Of a stretch of 64,000 nt of DNA, positions 1-8,512 are shown one piece after another. Each line of letters begins with the position of its first letter. Positions within the stretch are counted from its first letter, which is position 1. This stretch comes from Gramella sp. MT6 (GTDB lineage Bacteria; Bacteroidota; Bacteroidia; Flavobacteriales; Flavobacteriaceae). The notes beneath the pieces are model-generated. The model did not search any database and was not told the DNA's origin. It worked only from the letters and a program-made list of their open reading frames with translations. Both the position numbers and the translations under genes were made by a program. The stretch covers positions 682,001 to 746,000 of the forward strand of contig NZ_CP048410.1 in the NCBI RefSeq assembly GCF_019357415.1. Direction: 5' to 3'.

Positions 1-420
1 TGGAATATCACCGTAATACAGCGGAGAATCCTGTTCTTTCTCAAATTGCTTTACCAGATTTTCCAGAGAATTTTCCAGTTCCTCTCTCGTTTGTAATTTC
101 ACCTGCGCATTTACATGCACAGCGGTATAATCCCAGGTACTTATGTCTTTTTCTTTGTACCACGAAGATGAAATATAGCTATGTGGCCCATGAAAAATGA
201 TCAAAGCTTCAGAGCCGTCCTTTACCAAAGCCGCTTGTTCATTATGGTTTGCCAGGTGGGAATATAATTGCCATTCTGCCTCATTTCCCTCAATAAGCAC
301 GGGAAGATGGGTCGCCATGAGCCTGTTTCCGTTCATAATAACCGTGGCAAAGGGATTTTCTCTGATAAAGGAAAAGACGAATTTTTTATCGTCTTTCTTA
401 TATTTCTCTGGTCTGTACAT
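1..420 (-). CDS. FMN-binding negative transcriptional regulator, PaiB-like (3' part outside window)
   Basis: The reading frame starts at an ATG at 420 and stays open for 140 codons to the left edge, so the C-terminal part is missing. The protein begins MYRPEKY and contains PFATVI, ATHLPVLIE, YSHLANHN, IFHGPHSYISSSWY and WDYTAVHV, the characteristic order of the PaiB/FMN-binding split-barrel family. Members bind flavin; B. subtilis PaiB is linked to repression of sporulation and degradative enzymes, and its role in flavobacteria is unknown. The start lies only 5 bases after the stop of the upstream YqcI/YcgG gene, so the two are probably co-transcribed. Family assignment is firm; function as a regulator is inferred from the family name only. 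Confidence 0.85.
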   Translation of the reverse strand, partial: MYRPEKYKKDDKKFVFSFIRENPFATVIMNGNRLMATHLPVLIEGNEAEWQLYSHLANHNEQAALVKDGSEALIIFHGPHSYISSSWYKEKDISTWDYTAVHVNAQVKLQTREELENSLENLVKQFEKEQDSPLYYGDIP

Positions 421-425
421 TCATT

Positions 426-1121
426 CTAATTACTGTGAAAAGGACATTTCCAATCTTTTTCCACTTTTCTACCACTATACTGTCTAGCCTCACTATTAGT
501 TCCAAAATCCTGCAACATAGGATTTATTGAACCCTGCAATTCCTTATCCCGGTCTCTAATCCTGTCTCGTACCGTTTCATAACTCCCCATTTCACGGAGT
601 TTTTCAAATTGCCAGTGCAAATTGAAAGCTATCGTGACATAAGGACTTTGCCTCGCTTTCCTGGAAGCTCCGGGATGCATTCCTACAATATAGAATGCTC
701 TTCCATTCAGGCTAAAACTGAAATGTTCACTTTCAGGATCTTCACTAACTGCCGAATCCCATTCCTTTTCATCTACCTTATGTAGATTCTCAAGTTGTTT
801 CCACAGTATTTTTTCAAAGCCAATTTCGGAATAAATCGGGGATTCAGGAAATACCGCTATAAATGTTTTAAAATCATTAGATTCAAAATCATATTCTGAT
901 ATGTATTTTTCAAGATCTGCAAGTATTTTTCGTGCGGTAGCTAAAGTTCCAAAATCTGAATAGGAATGCAATTCTACCCGGCTCATAGAAAAAACTGTTT
1001 TCGCCATGATACAGGGATGGTCATTATCCAGGATGAATTTTTCAAATTTATTTTTCAGCTCTATATTTTTTACCGGCCTTGATTTTAGGCCTTCTTTTGG
1101 AAGATTATATTTTATTTCCAT
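426..1121 (-). CDS. YqcI/YcgG family protein (GntA-like, possibly heme-dependent)
   Basis: A 231-residue soluble protein with the YqcI/YcgG family signatures: HPCIMAK near residue 36, FSFSLNGRAFYIVGMHP around 134-150, and a C-terminal block with NPML and a terminal WKCPFH. One characterised member, GntA of the guanitoxin pathway, is a heme-dependent N-hydroxylase of an enduracididine side chain; most members have no assigned substrate. No other guanitoxin-like gene is nearby, so only the general activity class can be proposed. It is first in a probable two-gene unit with the paiB-like gene and is divergent from the membrane protein gene starting at 1181. The length is normal for the family. 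Confidence 0.8.
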   Translation of the reverse strand: MEIKYNLPKEGLKSRPVKNIELKNKFEKFILDNDHPCIMAKTVFSMSRVELHSYSDFGTLATARKILADLEKYISEYDFESNDFKTFIAVFPESPIYSEIGFEKILWKQLENLHKVDEKEWDSAVSEDPESEHFSFSLNGRAFYIVGMHPGASRKARQSPYVTIAFNLHWQFEKLREMGSYETVRDRIRDRDKELQGSINPMLQDFGTNSEARQYSGRKVEKDWKCPFHSN

Positions 1122-1180
1122 AATATTCTTATATTCAGTACTTTATACATTTAAAAAACACACCACTCAACTTTGATCAA

Positions 1181-1612
1181 ATGGAACTTCTAAAGGTTAT
1201 TCTGGCCGGGATACTTGGCACCATTCTAATGACTGGATTCAGTTATGTTCTCGCGCGCCTAAAAGATCAGGAGTTTAGAGAGCCAAGGCTTTTAAACATG
1301 ATCTTAAGGAGATCCACTTACGATAAAGTAAATCCATCAAACAATTCAATACTTGGGTGGGTGGTTCATTTTTCTATTGGCATCATTCTAATGACGCTTT
1401 TCTACATCATTCATCTCATCTTCTCATTTTCTATTTCTTTCACTTCGATCTTAGTTTATGGAGTTTTTGCCGGAATCCTATCAATTCTAAGCTGGCATCT
1501 TATGTTCGTAATATCTCCGAATTCTGAAAATGTTCAGCTAAAAGAATTCTATGTACAGATCCTGATTGCCCATATTCTATTTGCTATGGGCGCAGCTGTT
1601 TTTATATTCTGA
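1181..1612 (+). CDS. Hypothetical four-helix membrane protein
   Basis: A 143-residue protein with about four hydrophobic segments (roughly residues 5-25, 60-82, 85-108 and 123-143) and short polar loops, so an inner-membrane location is expected. I do not recognise the family. The ATG at 1181 is the first start in the frame and leaves a 59-base divergent region with the gene ending its 5' side at 1121. Its 3' end is 8 bases from the convergent DUF421 gene. The hydrophobic pattern and the absence of strong competing frames support it as a real gene. Confidence 0.65.
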   Translation: MELLKVILAGILGTILMTGFSYVLARLKDQEFREPRLLNMILRRSTYDKVNPSNNSILGWVVHFSIGIILMTLFYIIHLIFSFSISFTSILVYGVFAGILSILSWHLMFVISPNSENVQLKEFYVQILIAHILFAMGAAVFIF

Positions 1613-1620
1613 AAATTCTT

Positions 1621-2190
1621 CTAACGCTTAACGTCTTCCATCAACCAGTTTTCAAGCTCTTCATTATCATCTTCTGTATGCATTACCGAAATATCTCCGG
1701 TAGCCTCAAATATCACTGCTCTAACCTCTTTTAACCTTATAACATTTGCTTCTCTCAATTTAGACCGAAGATCGCTTTCGCTAACCCGGGCCTTTTTAAG
1801 GTTATCATGAAGTATTTCTGTTCCATCCATCAATAATAACGGGACATTGTCAACTACTTTTTGAACCTGTTTGTAACGTCTTAAAAGTGCCACACTAATT
1901 TGTAAAACATACACGGCTCCCATGCCAATTACACCATCCCAAAGACTAACGCTTTTAGACAAAACGGTTGTGGCTATCATAGAACCAACAGCAACTGTCA
2001 TCGCAAAATCGAAACTTGACATTTTCGAAAAGCTACGTTTACCAGCTATCCTTGTAAATAGGATCACTGCTATATATATCCCAATCGCTGTTAAAACGAT
2101 GGCCAGCAGGTCCATTTCTTTAAATTGAAACCATTTTTCCATCACTATAAAACTTTGAAGTGAGAAATTCTGGTCGCAAAGCTCTGGCAT
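1621..2190 (-). CDS. DUF421 / YetF-like membrane protein
   Basis: A 189-residue protein with three N-terminal membrane helices followed by a cytoplasmic domain. The stretch RIAGKRSFSKMSSFDF and the following VAVGSMIATTVLSKSVSLWDG are the hallmark of the DUF421 (YetF/YcaP) family, and the C-terminal part (LLLMDGTEILHDNL, LREANV) matches the YetF C-terminal domain. Biochemical function is unknown; some relatives in spore formers influence germination. An internal ATG at 2142 gives a 173-residue protein beginning directly before the first membrane helix and may be the true start, since the 16 residues before it are polar and atypical. Confidence 0.8.
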   Translation of the reverse strand: MPELCDQNFSLQSFIVMEKWFQFKEMDLLAIVLTAIGIYIAVILFTRIAGKRSFSKMSSFDFAMTVAVGSMIATTVLSKSVSLWDGVIGMGAVYVLQISVALLRRYKQVQKVVDNVPLLLMDGTEILHDNLKKARVSESDLRSKLREANVIRLKEVRAVIFEATGDISVMHTEDDNEELENWLMEDVKR

Positions 2191-2383
2191 TTAAAGTTTC
2201 TCATAGTTTTAAGTTTGATTGAACCTCTAAATTACAGACTGATGCATCTAATTAAATGTTAAGCAATCATAATCCTTTGTCAATATTGCCATTAGCTGGG
2301 GTATCGCGTCAAAAAAACCGTCATATGAATCAATTTCGGAGCTTTCGTACTCCTCTACCTATAACACCTGTGAATTCAAAAAT

Positions 2384-3310
2384 TCAATCAAATCTCTTAT
2401 CCCAGAGGTTCTCTAATTTCTTGATGGCATCGGTAAGGGTGATCGCGCTGGAATTGATATTCTTCCATGGATCTTCTTTATTGGCAAGTCTTTTGAAAAT
2501 ATTATTAATATTATAACTCCTGGCCGAAAGGGAAGACCTGTCCAATTCTTCCCAGTCTAGCGGAGTGGCAACCGGGGCGTTTTCTATAGGCCTTACCGCA
2601 TAAGGAGCTACCCCAGTTTGACCAAAAGCATTTCTGGCGACATCAAGAAAAAGTTTATCCTCCCTCTTATTCTTGCGGGATGCAGTCGTCATATCTTCCG
2701 GATATTTCTTTTCGAGATATTTCGCAGCTTTTTGTGCAAAATCTCTCACTTCATCGTAAGTTCTGGTTCTTTTGAGCGGCACTACCACATGCATTCCCCT
2801 GGAACCAGTGGTCATAATGTAGACCGGCAACCCCAGTTCCTCGCCCAAAAGATCTTTTACTTTTTTCGCTGCTTGCTTTACTTCTTCAAAATCGTCCTTA
2901 ACAGGATCAAGATCAAATATCATCCTGTCTGGTTTATCAAGAATATCCTGCCGGCTTAACCAGATATGCGGGCTGATACAGGCTTGGTTTGCCAGATATA
3001 CCAGCGTGGATTTCTTATTGCAAATAACATAATGGGTCTTTCCACCCTCCTGCTTCTCGATCGCTTTCTTTTCTATCCAGTCAGGGAAATAATCGGGGGC
3101 ATCTTTCTGATAGAACCTTTTACCTGTAATTCCGTTGGGAAAACGTATCATCGTGACAGGGCGGTCTTTTAAATGGGGAAGCATGGTCTCTGAAATCTTT
3201 TCATAATATTCTATAAGATCGCCTTTAGTATATCCTGCTTCTGGAAAGAAAATCTTATCCAGGTTGCTGATTTCAAAACTATCCTTTCCAAATTTCTTTT
3301 TGGTTCCCAT
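2384..3310 (-). CDS. LigD-type polymerase/primase domain protein (NHEJ)
   Basis: A 308-residue stand-alone archaeo-eukaryotic primase-like polymerase of the LigD family. In bacterial non-homologous end joining this domain adds (ribo)nucleotides at broken ends before ligation. The catalytic metal motif DLDP (Asp133, Asp135) is present, as are SNLDKIFFPEAGYTKGD near the N-terminus, RFPNGITGKRFYQKD, the TTGSRGMHVVVPL block and the C-terminal RSYNI/WKNI region. The ATG lies 1 base after the stop of the ligase gene, and AGGAGG (complement of 3317-3322) precedes it by about 7 bases, an unusually good Shine-Dalgarno match for this phylum. It is the third of three adjacent genes that together equal one LigD. 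Confidence 0.9.
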   Translation of the reverse strand: MGTKKKFGKDSFEISNLDKIFFPEAGYTKGDLIEYYEKISETMLPHLKDRPVTMIRFPNGITGKRFYQKDAPDYFPDWIEKKAIEKQEGGKTHYVICNKKSTLVYLANQACISPHIWLSRQDILDKPDRMIFDLDPVKDDFEEVKQAAKKVKDLLGEELGLPVYIMTTGSRGMHVVVPLKRTRTYDEVRDFAQKAAKYLEKKYPEDMTTASRKNKREDKLFLDVARNAFGQTGVAPYAVRPIENAPVATPLDWEELDRSSLSARSYNINNIFKRLANKEDPWKNINSSAITLTDAIKKLENLWDKRFD

Positions 3311-3311
3311 A

Positions 3312-4334
3312 TTAAGCCTCCTTTATTACTTCCTGTGCTTCTTTATCGCTTCTAAGACCAAGGTACCTTGGGTGTCTCAATTTGTTCGTATTTGTCCACT
3401 CGGTAAAGGCAACTTCCCCTACGAGTTCAGGTTTTAACCAGTGTACATTCTTTTCTGGCAGGTCTTTATTATCCTCAAATTGTGGAGCAGCTATTTCTAT
3501 CTTCGACATTCTGGAATGAAGCTCTTCCAGCATCTTATCTGTATACCCGGTTCCTACCTTACCAGCGTACTGAAGTTTCCCATTTTTATAGAAACCAATA
3601 AGCAAGGCACCAAAGCCTTTTCTTTCGCCCTGCGGATCTGTATACCCACCAATAACGAATTCCTGCTGATTTTCACATTTGAATTTCAACCAGTGGGAAG
3701 AACGGCTATGAACATAAACACTGTCAGCCTTCTTCGCAATTAGCCCTTCCCAGTTCTTTTCGCAGGCTTCTTTGTAGAATTTCTCTCCTTCTTCATTACG
3801 GTGCGAAGTGAACCTCAATGGATCATCAAAATCCAGCAACTTTTTAAGTAGTTTCTTCCGTTCTACTAATGGTAATTTGGTAAGGTCATGCCCATCATAA
3901 AACATAAGATCAAACACATACAAGAAAACTTTGGTTTTGCTGTTCTTTACTTCATCAGCATCCTTTAAATGCATTCGTTTTTGCAATTCAGAAAAGCTGG
4001 TTTGCTTGCCTTTAAAAGCCACCATTTCTCCGTCAATAATAAAATCTTTTGCTTTTTGCGATTTGAAAAGATCTACGATCTCTGGATAAGTAACATTGAG
4101 GGTCTTCTTATTACGGGACATTATCTTTACTTCTTTCTCCTTTTTGTAGACAACACAGCGTTCTCCATCCAGTTTTCTCTCAAAGATCCACTCCTCATTA
4201 GAAAAGACATCATGGGTTAGTTTTGCCAGCATTGGCGGCATCCAGTCTGGCTGTTTCTTTTTCTTAAGTTTTTCCTGAAGTTCTTGAGGTATGGTTTTTA
4301 ATAGTTCATTCATCTTTGCTGGAATCTTTTGCAA
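3312..4334 (-). CDS. ATP-dependent DNA ligase, LigD ligase domain
   Basis: A 340-residue ATP-dependent DNA ligase with the adenylation domain followed by an OB-fold. The nucleotidyl-transfer motif KLDG (Lys54) lies in FERKLDGER, and downstream motifs include IIDGEMVA, LYVFDLMFYDG, WEGLIAKK and HWLKFKC. It would seal broken ends in the Ku/LigD end-joining pathway. Its start overlaps the 3' end of the phosphoesterase gene by 29 bases in a +1 frame, and the polymerase gene follows directly. The first about 28 residues are a lysine-rich linker resembling the inter-domain linker of fused LigD proteins. No Ku gene lies in the window. Confidence 0.92.
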   Translation of the reverse strand: MQKIPAKMNELLKTIPQELQEKLKKKKQPDWMPPMLAKLTHDVFSNEEWIFERKLDGERCVVYKKEKEVKIMSRNKKTLNVTYPEIVDLFKSQKAKDFIIDGEMVAFKGKQTSFSELQKRMHLKDADEVKNSKTKVFLYVFDLMFYDGHDLTKLPLVERKKLLKKLLDFDDPLRFTSHRNEEGEKFYKEACEKNWEGLIAKKADSVYVHSRSSHWLKFKCENQQEFVIGGYTDPQGERKGFGALLIGFYKNGKLQYAGKVGTGYTDKMLEELHSRMSKIEIAAPQFEDNKDLPEKNVHWLKPELVGEVAFTEWTNTNKLRHPRYLGLRSDKEAQEVIKEA

Positions 4335-4917
4335 TCTGATTCATCGTCCTACCTGTGAGGACAGATTTATTCTCGGTATTTACAGGATTTCTCCGGGCAT
4401 CGGCCTCTTCATCATCCACTTTCTTCAATAACCATTTTTCATTTTTACCCTTCTGAGTCCTGATCAAAGTATAGCCTCCTTTCAGTTTTTTTCCTTTCAG
4501 AATAAAAGTTGAATGACCTTTTTCCAGTTGCTCTTTCATAGGCACAAAATTACCCTCAGCATCTTTTTTATCATTTTCATAGGTCCCGGCATCCCATACC
4601 ATCACGGTTCCACCTCCATATTGTTCTTCAGGGATCACACCCTCGAAATCGGCATATTCAAGCGGGTGATCTTCAGTCCTAACTGCAAGCCTTTTCTCAT
4701 CTGGATCTGTGGAAGGACCTTTGGGAACCGCCCAGCTTTTTAGCACCCCGTCTACCAGTAATCTGAAATCGAAATGCAAGTTGGAGGCATCGTGTTTCTG
4801 GATCACAAAGATCTGCTTGTTTTCATCTTTCTTGTGATCTTCATCGCCAAAAGGTTCTGAAGAAATATCAAAATCCCGTTTACCGTGATAGTCTTCTAAA
4901 AATCCTTTCTTTCCCAT
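4306..4917 (-). CDS. LigD 3'-phosphoesterase (PE) domain protein
   Basis: A 203-residue protein equal to the 3'-phosphoesterase module of LigD, which trims 3'-phosphates and 3'-ribonucleotides at breaks. The metal and catalytic residues known from Pseudomonas LigD are all visible: His42, His48, Asp50 and Arg52 in KHDASNLHFDFR, and His84 and Tyr88 in EDHPLEY. GVIPEEQYGGGTVMVWD follows. The C-terminus carries a short charged tail instead of the ligase domain. It is the first gene of the three-gene set with the ligase and polymerase, and a flanking SDR gene lies upstream on the same strand. All catalytic residues are kept, so it is not a decayed fragment. Confidence 0.92.
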   Translation of the reverse strand: MGKKGFLEDYHGKRDFDISSEPFGDEDHKKDENKQIFVIQKHDASNLHFDFRLLVDGVLKSWAVPKGPSTDPDEKRLAVRTEDHPLEYADFEGVIPEEQYGGGTVMVWDAGTYENDKKDAEGNFVPMKEQLEKGHSTFILKGKKLKGGYTLIRTQKGKNEKWLLKKVDDEEADARRNPVNTENKSVLTGRTMNQIAKDSSKDE

Positions 4918-4971
4918 GACTTAATAATAATTGTATAAACAAATTCCTATTATTAATAATTTCCTGAATTT

Positions 4972-5820
4972 CTAACTTCCAATTATTTCTCCACCATTAA
5001 TATGGATCACCTGCCCTGTCATATAACTGCTGTCTTTGCTGGCAAGAAATACATACGCCGGTCCTACTTCGCTTGGTTGTCCGGGTCTGCCCATGGGTAC
5101 TTTCTTCCCAAATTCTGATACTTCATCGAAGGTGGAAGGAATAAGCGGAGTCCAGATGGGCCCGGGCGCAACAGAATTCACCCTAATCTTCCTGTCGACC
5201 AGCATTTTAGATAAGGAACGCGTAAAACTTACAATTGCTCCCTTGGTGCTGGAGTAATCCAGTAAATGCGAACTTCCCCGATAGGCCGTCACTGAGGTAG
5301 TATTAATGATAATCGAGCCTTCCTTTAAATATTCCAGAGCTTCTTTTACCACATAAAAATGGGGATAAAAATTTGTCTCGAAGGTCATCCTGAATTGTGC
5401 TGAACTTATTTCCTCCACCTCTCCTTTAGGAAATTGGACGGCAGCATTGTTAACTAAAATATCCAGTTTGCCGAATTCTGAAATCACCTTCCTAACGGCT
5501 TCTTTACAAAATGATTCTTCTTTCAGGTCTCCGGAAATGATCAAGCATTTTCTTCCTTCTTTTTCCACCAGTTTCTTCGTCTCCAGGGCATCTTCTTTTT
5601 CTTCCAGGTAAACGATTGCTACATCTGCACCTTCCCTGGCAAAATGTATTGCCGCACTACGGCCAATACCGCTATCTCCACCGGTAATAAGTGTAGCTTT
5701 TCCCTTAAGTTTTTCACTCCCCAGATAATCATCCCTTATGATTTCCGGTTTTGGTTGCATTTTATATTCATCTCCCGGTTGTTCCTGCTCTTGTTCCGGT
5801 ACATTCTCTGGTTTACTCAT
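4972..5820 (-). CDS. SDR family oxidoreductase (YhdF/YdaD-like, general stress type)
   Basis: A 282-residue classical short-chain dehydrogenase/reductase. Residues 1-35 form a Gln/Pro/Glu-rich leader, then the NAD(P)-binding TGGDSGIGRSAA at about 44-55, NNAA at the end of beta-4, a catalytic Ser region (INTTSVTAY) and YSSTK as the YxxxK catalytic pair, ending with FLASKDSSYMTGQVIHINGG. The leader plus core resembles the B. subtilis general-stress proteins YdaD/YhdF. Substrate is unknown. It lies 54 bases upstream of the LigD genes on the same strand, so co-transcription with the repair genes as part of a stress response is possible but not shown. Confidence 0.88.
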   Translation of the reverse strand: MSKPENVPEQEQEQPGDEYKMQPKPEIIRDDYLGSEKLKGKATLITGGDSGIGRSAAIHFAREGADVAIVYLEEKEDALETKKLVEKEGRKCLIISGDLKEESFCKEAVRKVISEFGKLDILVNNAAVQFPKGEVEEISSAQFRMTFETNFYPHFYVVKEALEYLKEGSIIINTTSVTAYRGSSHLLDYSSTKGAIVSFTRSLSKMLVDRKIRVNSVAPGPIWTPLIPSTFDEVSEFGKKVPMGRPGQPSEVGPAYVFLASKDSSYMTGQVIHINGGEIIGS

Positions 5821-5964
5821 TGGTCAATTTTTGGTTACCTATCTAAATTAAAATGTTTTGTAGCAAAATAAATGTTAACCAATCTTAAGCCTTTGTAAAT
5901 ATTAATTTATACTGTAGGATAAAGTCAAACGCTGTGTGAAATGAATTAATTAATACATTTGAAT

Positions 5965-6678
5965 ATGAACAATTTTCTAAAGATCGGTCACCGGGGAGCA
6001 AAAGGGCATCTGGCTGAAAATACTCTTGAAAGTATTCAGAAAGCCCTGGATATAGGAGTAGATATGATCGAGATCGATGTGCATAAATGCGCCAGCGGAG
6101 AACTTTGGGTTATTCATGACTTTACATTGGATCGCACTACAGATGGTAGCGGCGAAATTGCAAAAAAACCTGCAGAGGTTATTCGAAAACTTAGGATCGA
6201 AGGCCGATATAAGGTCCCTCTTCTAACTGAAGTCTTAGATCTTATTGAAGGCAAGTGTCTTATAAACATAGAACTGAAAGGTTTAAATACGGCAGCACCC
6301 GTTAGTGAATTGGTGAAGGAGAAAGTGAAAGGTGGAAAATGGCAATATTCAGATTTCATCATTTCCAGCTTTCAGAAGAACGAACTTTTTGAAACCAGAA
6401 AATTAGACGAAAAAGTACCCATTGCAGTATTGAGCAAAGCCAGTGTTCCCGAAGCTATAGAAATTGGAAAAATGTTGAAGGCATCGGCTATACATCCTTC
6501 TTTAGGAATTATTACCCGAGATAATACAAAATTAAGCCAGGATGCAGGTTTCAGCGTGAACGTCTGGACAGTGAATGAAAGAGAAGATATTCTAAGAATG
6601 ATAGATTTTGGAGTTGATGGGATCATCTCAGATTACCCGAACAGGCTGCATAATCCCCTTCTGGAACTCAAGCCTTAA
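5965..6678 (+). CDS. ugpQ: Glycerophosphodiester phosphodiesterase
   Basis: A GDPD-family enzyme of about 237 residues that hydrolyses glycerophosphodiesters to sn-glycerol 3-phosphate and an alcohol. IGHRGAKGHLAENTLES at the N-terminus carries the catalytic His of the HRG motif; IEIDVHKCASGELWVIHD carries the Glu-x-Asp metal pair and second His; NIELKG and the C-terminal VNVWTVNE, DGIISDYP complete the TIM-barrel signature. No signal peptide is visible, so it is cytosolic. I chose the ATG at 5965; a TTG two codons earlier (5959) is also possible. TACATTTG just upstream (5954-5961) matches the Bacteroidota -7 consensus but would leave almost no leader. Confidence 0.9.
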   Translation: MNNFLKIGHRGAKGHLAENTLESIQKALDIGVDMIEIDVHKCASGELWVIHDFTLDRTTDGSGEIAKKPAEVIRKLRIEGRYKVPLLTEVLDLIEGKCLINIELKGLNTAAPVSELVKEKVKGGKWQYSDFIISSFQKNELFETRKLDEKVPIAVLSKASVPEAIEIGKMLKASAIHPSLGIITRDNTKLSQDAGFSVNVWTVNEREDILRMIDFGVDGIISDYPNRLHNPLLELKP

Positions 6679-6737
6679 ACAAATTTTCTTCAGCCCATAA
6701 TATCTGCCTATTTTTGCTTCAGATTAAAAAACAGTAT

Positions 6738-7946
6738 TTGGAGCAATATGATATTATAATTGTTGGTGGTGGCGCGGCTGGTTTTTTCACAGCGATAAAT
6801 GCTGCTGAAAATAACCCAAGCCTTAAAATCCTTATCCTGGAGCGAGGAAAAGAAGTGCTTACCAAAGTTCGAGTTTCAGGCGGCGGTAGATGCAATGTTA
6901 CCCATGCTGAATTTATACCTGCAGAACTGGTGAAAAAATATCCCCGGGGTGAAAAAGAATTACGTGGCCCCTTCCATAAGTTTATGACCGGAGATACTAT
7001 TGGCTGGTTTGAAGAAAGAGGTATTGAACTTAAAACTGAAGAAGACGGTAGAATGTTTCCCGTCACCGACAGCTCCCAGACCATTATAGACTGTTTTACT
7101 CGCGAATGTAAAAGATTGGGCATAGAGGTTCAAAAAGGCCAGAGCCTGAAAAACTTTAAAAAGATTGAGGATCACTGGCAGGTAGATACGAATACCGCAA
7201 GTTTCCAGGCCACACATCTAATGCTCGCCACCGGTAGTAATTCCAAGGTATGGAACTTACTTGGAAAAATGGGACATTCTATAGTTAATGCCGTTCCTTC
7301 GCTATTTACCTTCAATATTAAGGATATCCGAATTAAAGATCTTGCAGGGATAGCTTCAGATGCTGAAGTAAAAATCCTGAACCAGAACCTGGAAAGCTCC
7401 GGTCCACTTTTGATCACCCATTGGGGGATGAGCGGTCCTGCTATCCTGAAATTATCGGCCTGGGGAGCAAGAGAATTGCATGAACTTGATTATAAATTCC
7501 AGATAATGGTAAACTGGTTACCGGGATTTTCTGAGAATGATATTCTGGAGCAACTTAAAGAGCTGAAATTTTCAATTCCCAAACAACAGTTGGCTACTCG
7601 GCCACAGTTTGAACTCCCAAAAAGATTATGGCAAAGCATAGTTGCTGCAGCAGGAATTAAACCTGAAACCAAATGGGCAGATCTCAATAAAGATCAAATG
7701 AAAGAGTTAGCTAGCCAACTTACTTCCGCAGTTTTCAATGTTGATGGGAAAAGTACTTTTAAAGAGGAATTCGTTACGGCCGGGGGGATAGACCTCAAAG
7801 AAGTAGACTTCAAAACTTTTGAGAGCAAAATCCATAAGAACCTTTATTTCGCTGGAGAGATCTTAAATATTGACGCAATCACCGGAGGGTTCAACTTTCA
7901 GAATGCCTGGACAGGGGGATTTCTGGCGGCCAAAGCTATGAGTTAA
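6738..7946 (+). CDS. NAD(P)/FAD-dependent oxidoreductase, HI0933/BaiN family
   Basis: A flavoprotein of about 402 residues with the dinucleotide-binding YDIIIVGGGAAGFFTAINA at the N-terminus, RVSGGGRCNVT about 45 residues on, LMLATGSNSKVWNLLG in the middle, and the closing block FAGEILNIDAITGGFN plus NAWTGGFLAAKA. These are the signatures of the HI0933/YhiN/BaiN family of 'aminoacetone oxidase-like' flavoproteins, whose substrate is not established. No ATG precedes the FAD motif. TTG at 6738 or TTG at 6714 must serve as start; I favour 6738 because the -7-like TATTTTTG at 6709-6716 covers the earlier codon. Its 3' end overlaps the convergent tspO-like gene by 11 bases. Confidence 0.88.
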   Translation: MEQYDIIIVGGGAAGFFTAINAAENNPSLKILILERGKEVLTKVRVSGGGRCNVTHAEFIPAELVKKYPRGEKELRGPFHKFMTGDTIGWFEERGIELKTEEDGRMFPVTDSSQTIIDCFTRECKRLGIEVQKGQSLKNFKKIEDHWQVDTNTASFQATHLMLATGSNSKVWNLLGKMGHSIVNAVPSLFTFNIKDIRIKDLAGIASDAEVKILNQNLESSGPLLITHWGMSGPAILKLSAWGARELHELDYKFQIMVNWLPGFSENDILEQLKELKFSIPKQQLATRPQFELPKRLWQSIVAAAGIKPETKWADLNKDQMKELASQLTSAVFNVDGKSTFKEEFVTAGGIDLKEVDFKTFESKIHKNLYFAGEILNIDAITGGFNFQNAWTGGFLAAKAMS

Positions 7947-8415
7947 GCCTCCAGATCTCGAAGTTAAAAACGATCGCAAAAAGCACCCATACGGCATAGG
8001 GTATTAGAAGATAAGCTGCAGGTAGACTAACTATTTTAAACCATCTTATCGTAAAGAGAATTACCACGAACAGGACCACCAGGTCTAATAAGGCGAAAAA
8101 AGGCTGTTTTAAGGCGAAAAATAACAGGAACCAGAATCCATTCAAAAACAGTTGAAATCCAAAGTGGTAAAGCGCAGTTTTAACCCATTTATGGTAGAAT
8201 CCCTTGCTCCATACGATGCCAGCAGAAATTCCCATTAAGATATACATGAGCATCCATATTCCGCTAAAAAGATCTTCCTGAATATGGAACCAGGGTTTTT
8301 CCAGACCTGGATACCAATCGGCAATACCGGTTTGCGTAGCTATTACCCCCAGGAACCCGAAAACAAGGCAAACCCCCACTGCAAAAGAACTCCTTATGAA
8401 TAATTTACTAGTCAT
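7936..8415 (-). CDS. TspO/MBR family protein
   Basis: A 159-residue integral membrane protein with five hydrophobic helices, matching the tryptophan-rich sensory protein/peripheral benzodiazepine receptor family. DWYPGLEKPWFHIQE in the first loop is the classic family motif (usually W-Y..L.KP...P), and later FQLFLNGFWFLLFF and IPYAVWVLFA (usually L.PY..W..FA) agree with it. Family members bind tetrapyrroles and are implicated in porphyrin handling and stress. No pigment genes neighbour it. It is convergent with the flavoprotein gene upstream in the window. Confidence 0.9.
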   Translation of the reverse strand: MTSKLFIRSSFAVGVCLVFGFLGVIATQTGIADWYPGLEKPWFHIQEDLFSGIWMLMYILMGISAGIVWSKGFYHKWVKTALYHFGFQLFLNGFWFLLFFALKQPFFALLDLVVLFVVILFTIRWFKIVSLPAAYLLIPYAVWVLFAIVFNFEIWRLNS

Positions 8416-8488
8416 AATTGGCCGGTTGAATTCACTAAAATAGGAATTTATTTGGATTGTTTAGGCAGGAATGCAAGTCATAAAAGTT

Positions 8489-8496
8489 TAACTTTG
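8489..8496 (+). promoter_or_regulatory. Bacteroidota -7 element upstream of mvaD
   Basis: TAACTTTG is a perfect TAnnTTTG match and lies 16 bases before the mvaD ATG. No convincing -33 TTG is found at 17-23 bases upstream, so the call rests on the -7 alone. Confidence 0.45.
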
Positions 8497-8512
8497 GCAA
8501 AAATTTTCAAGG

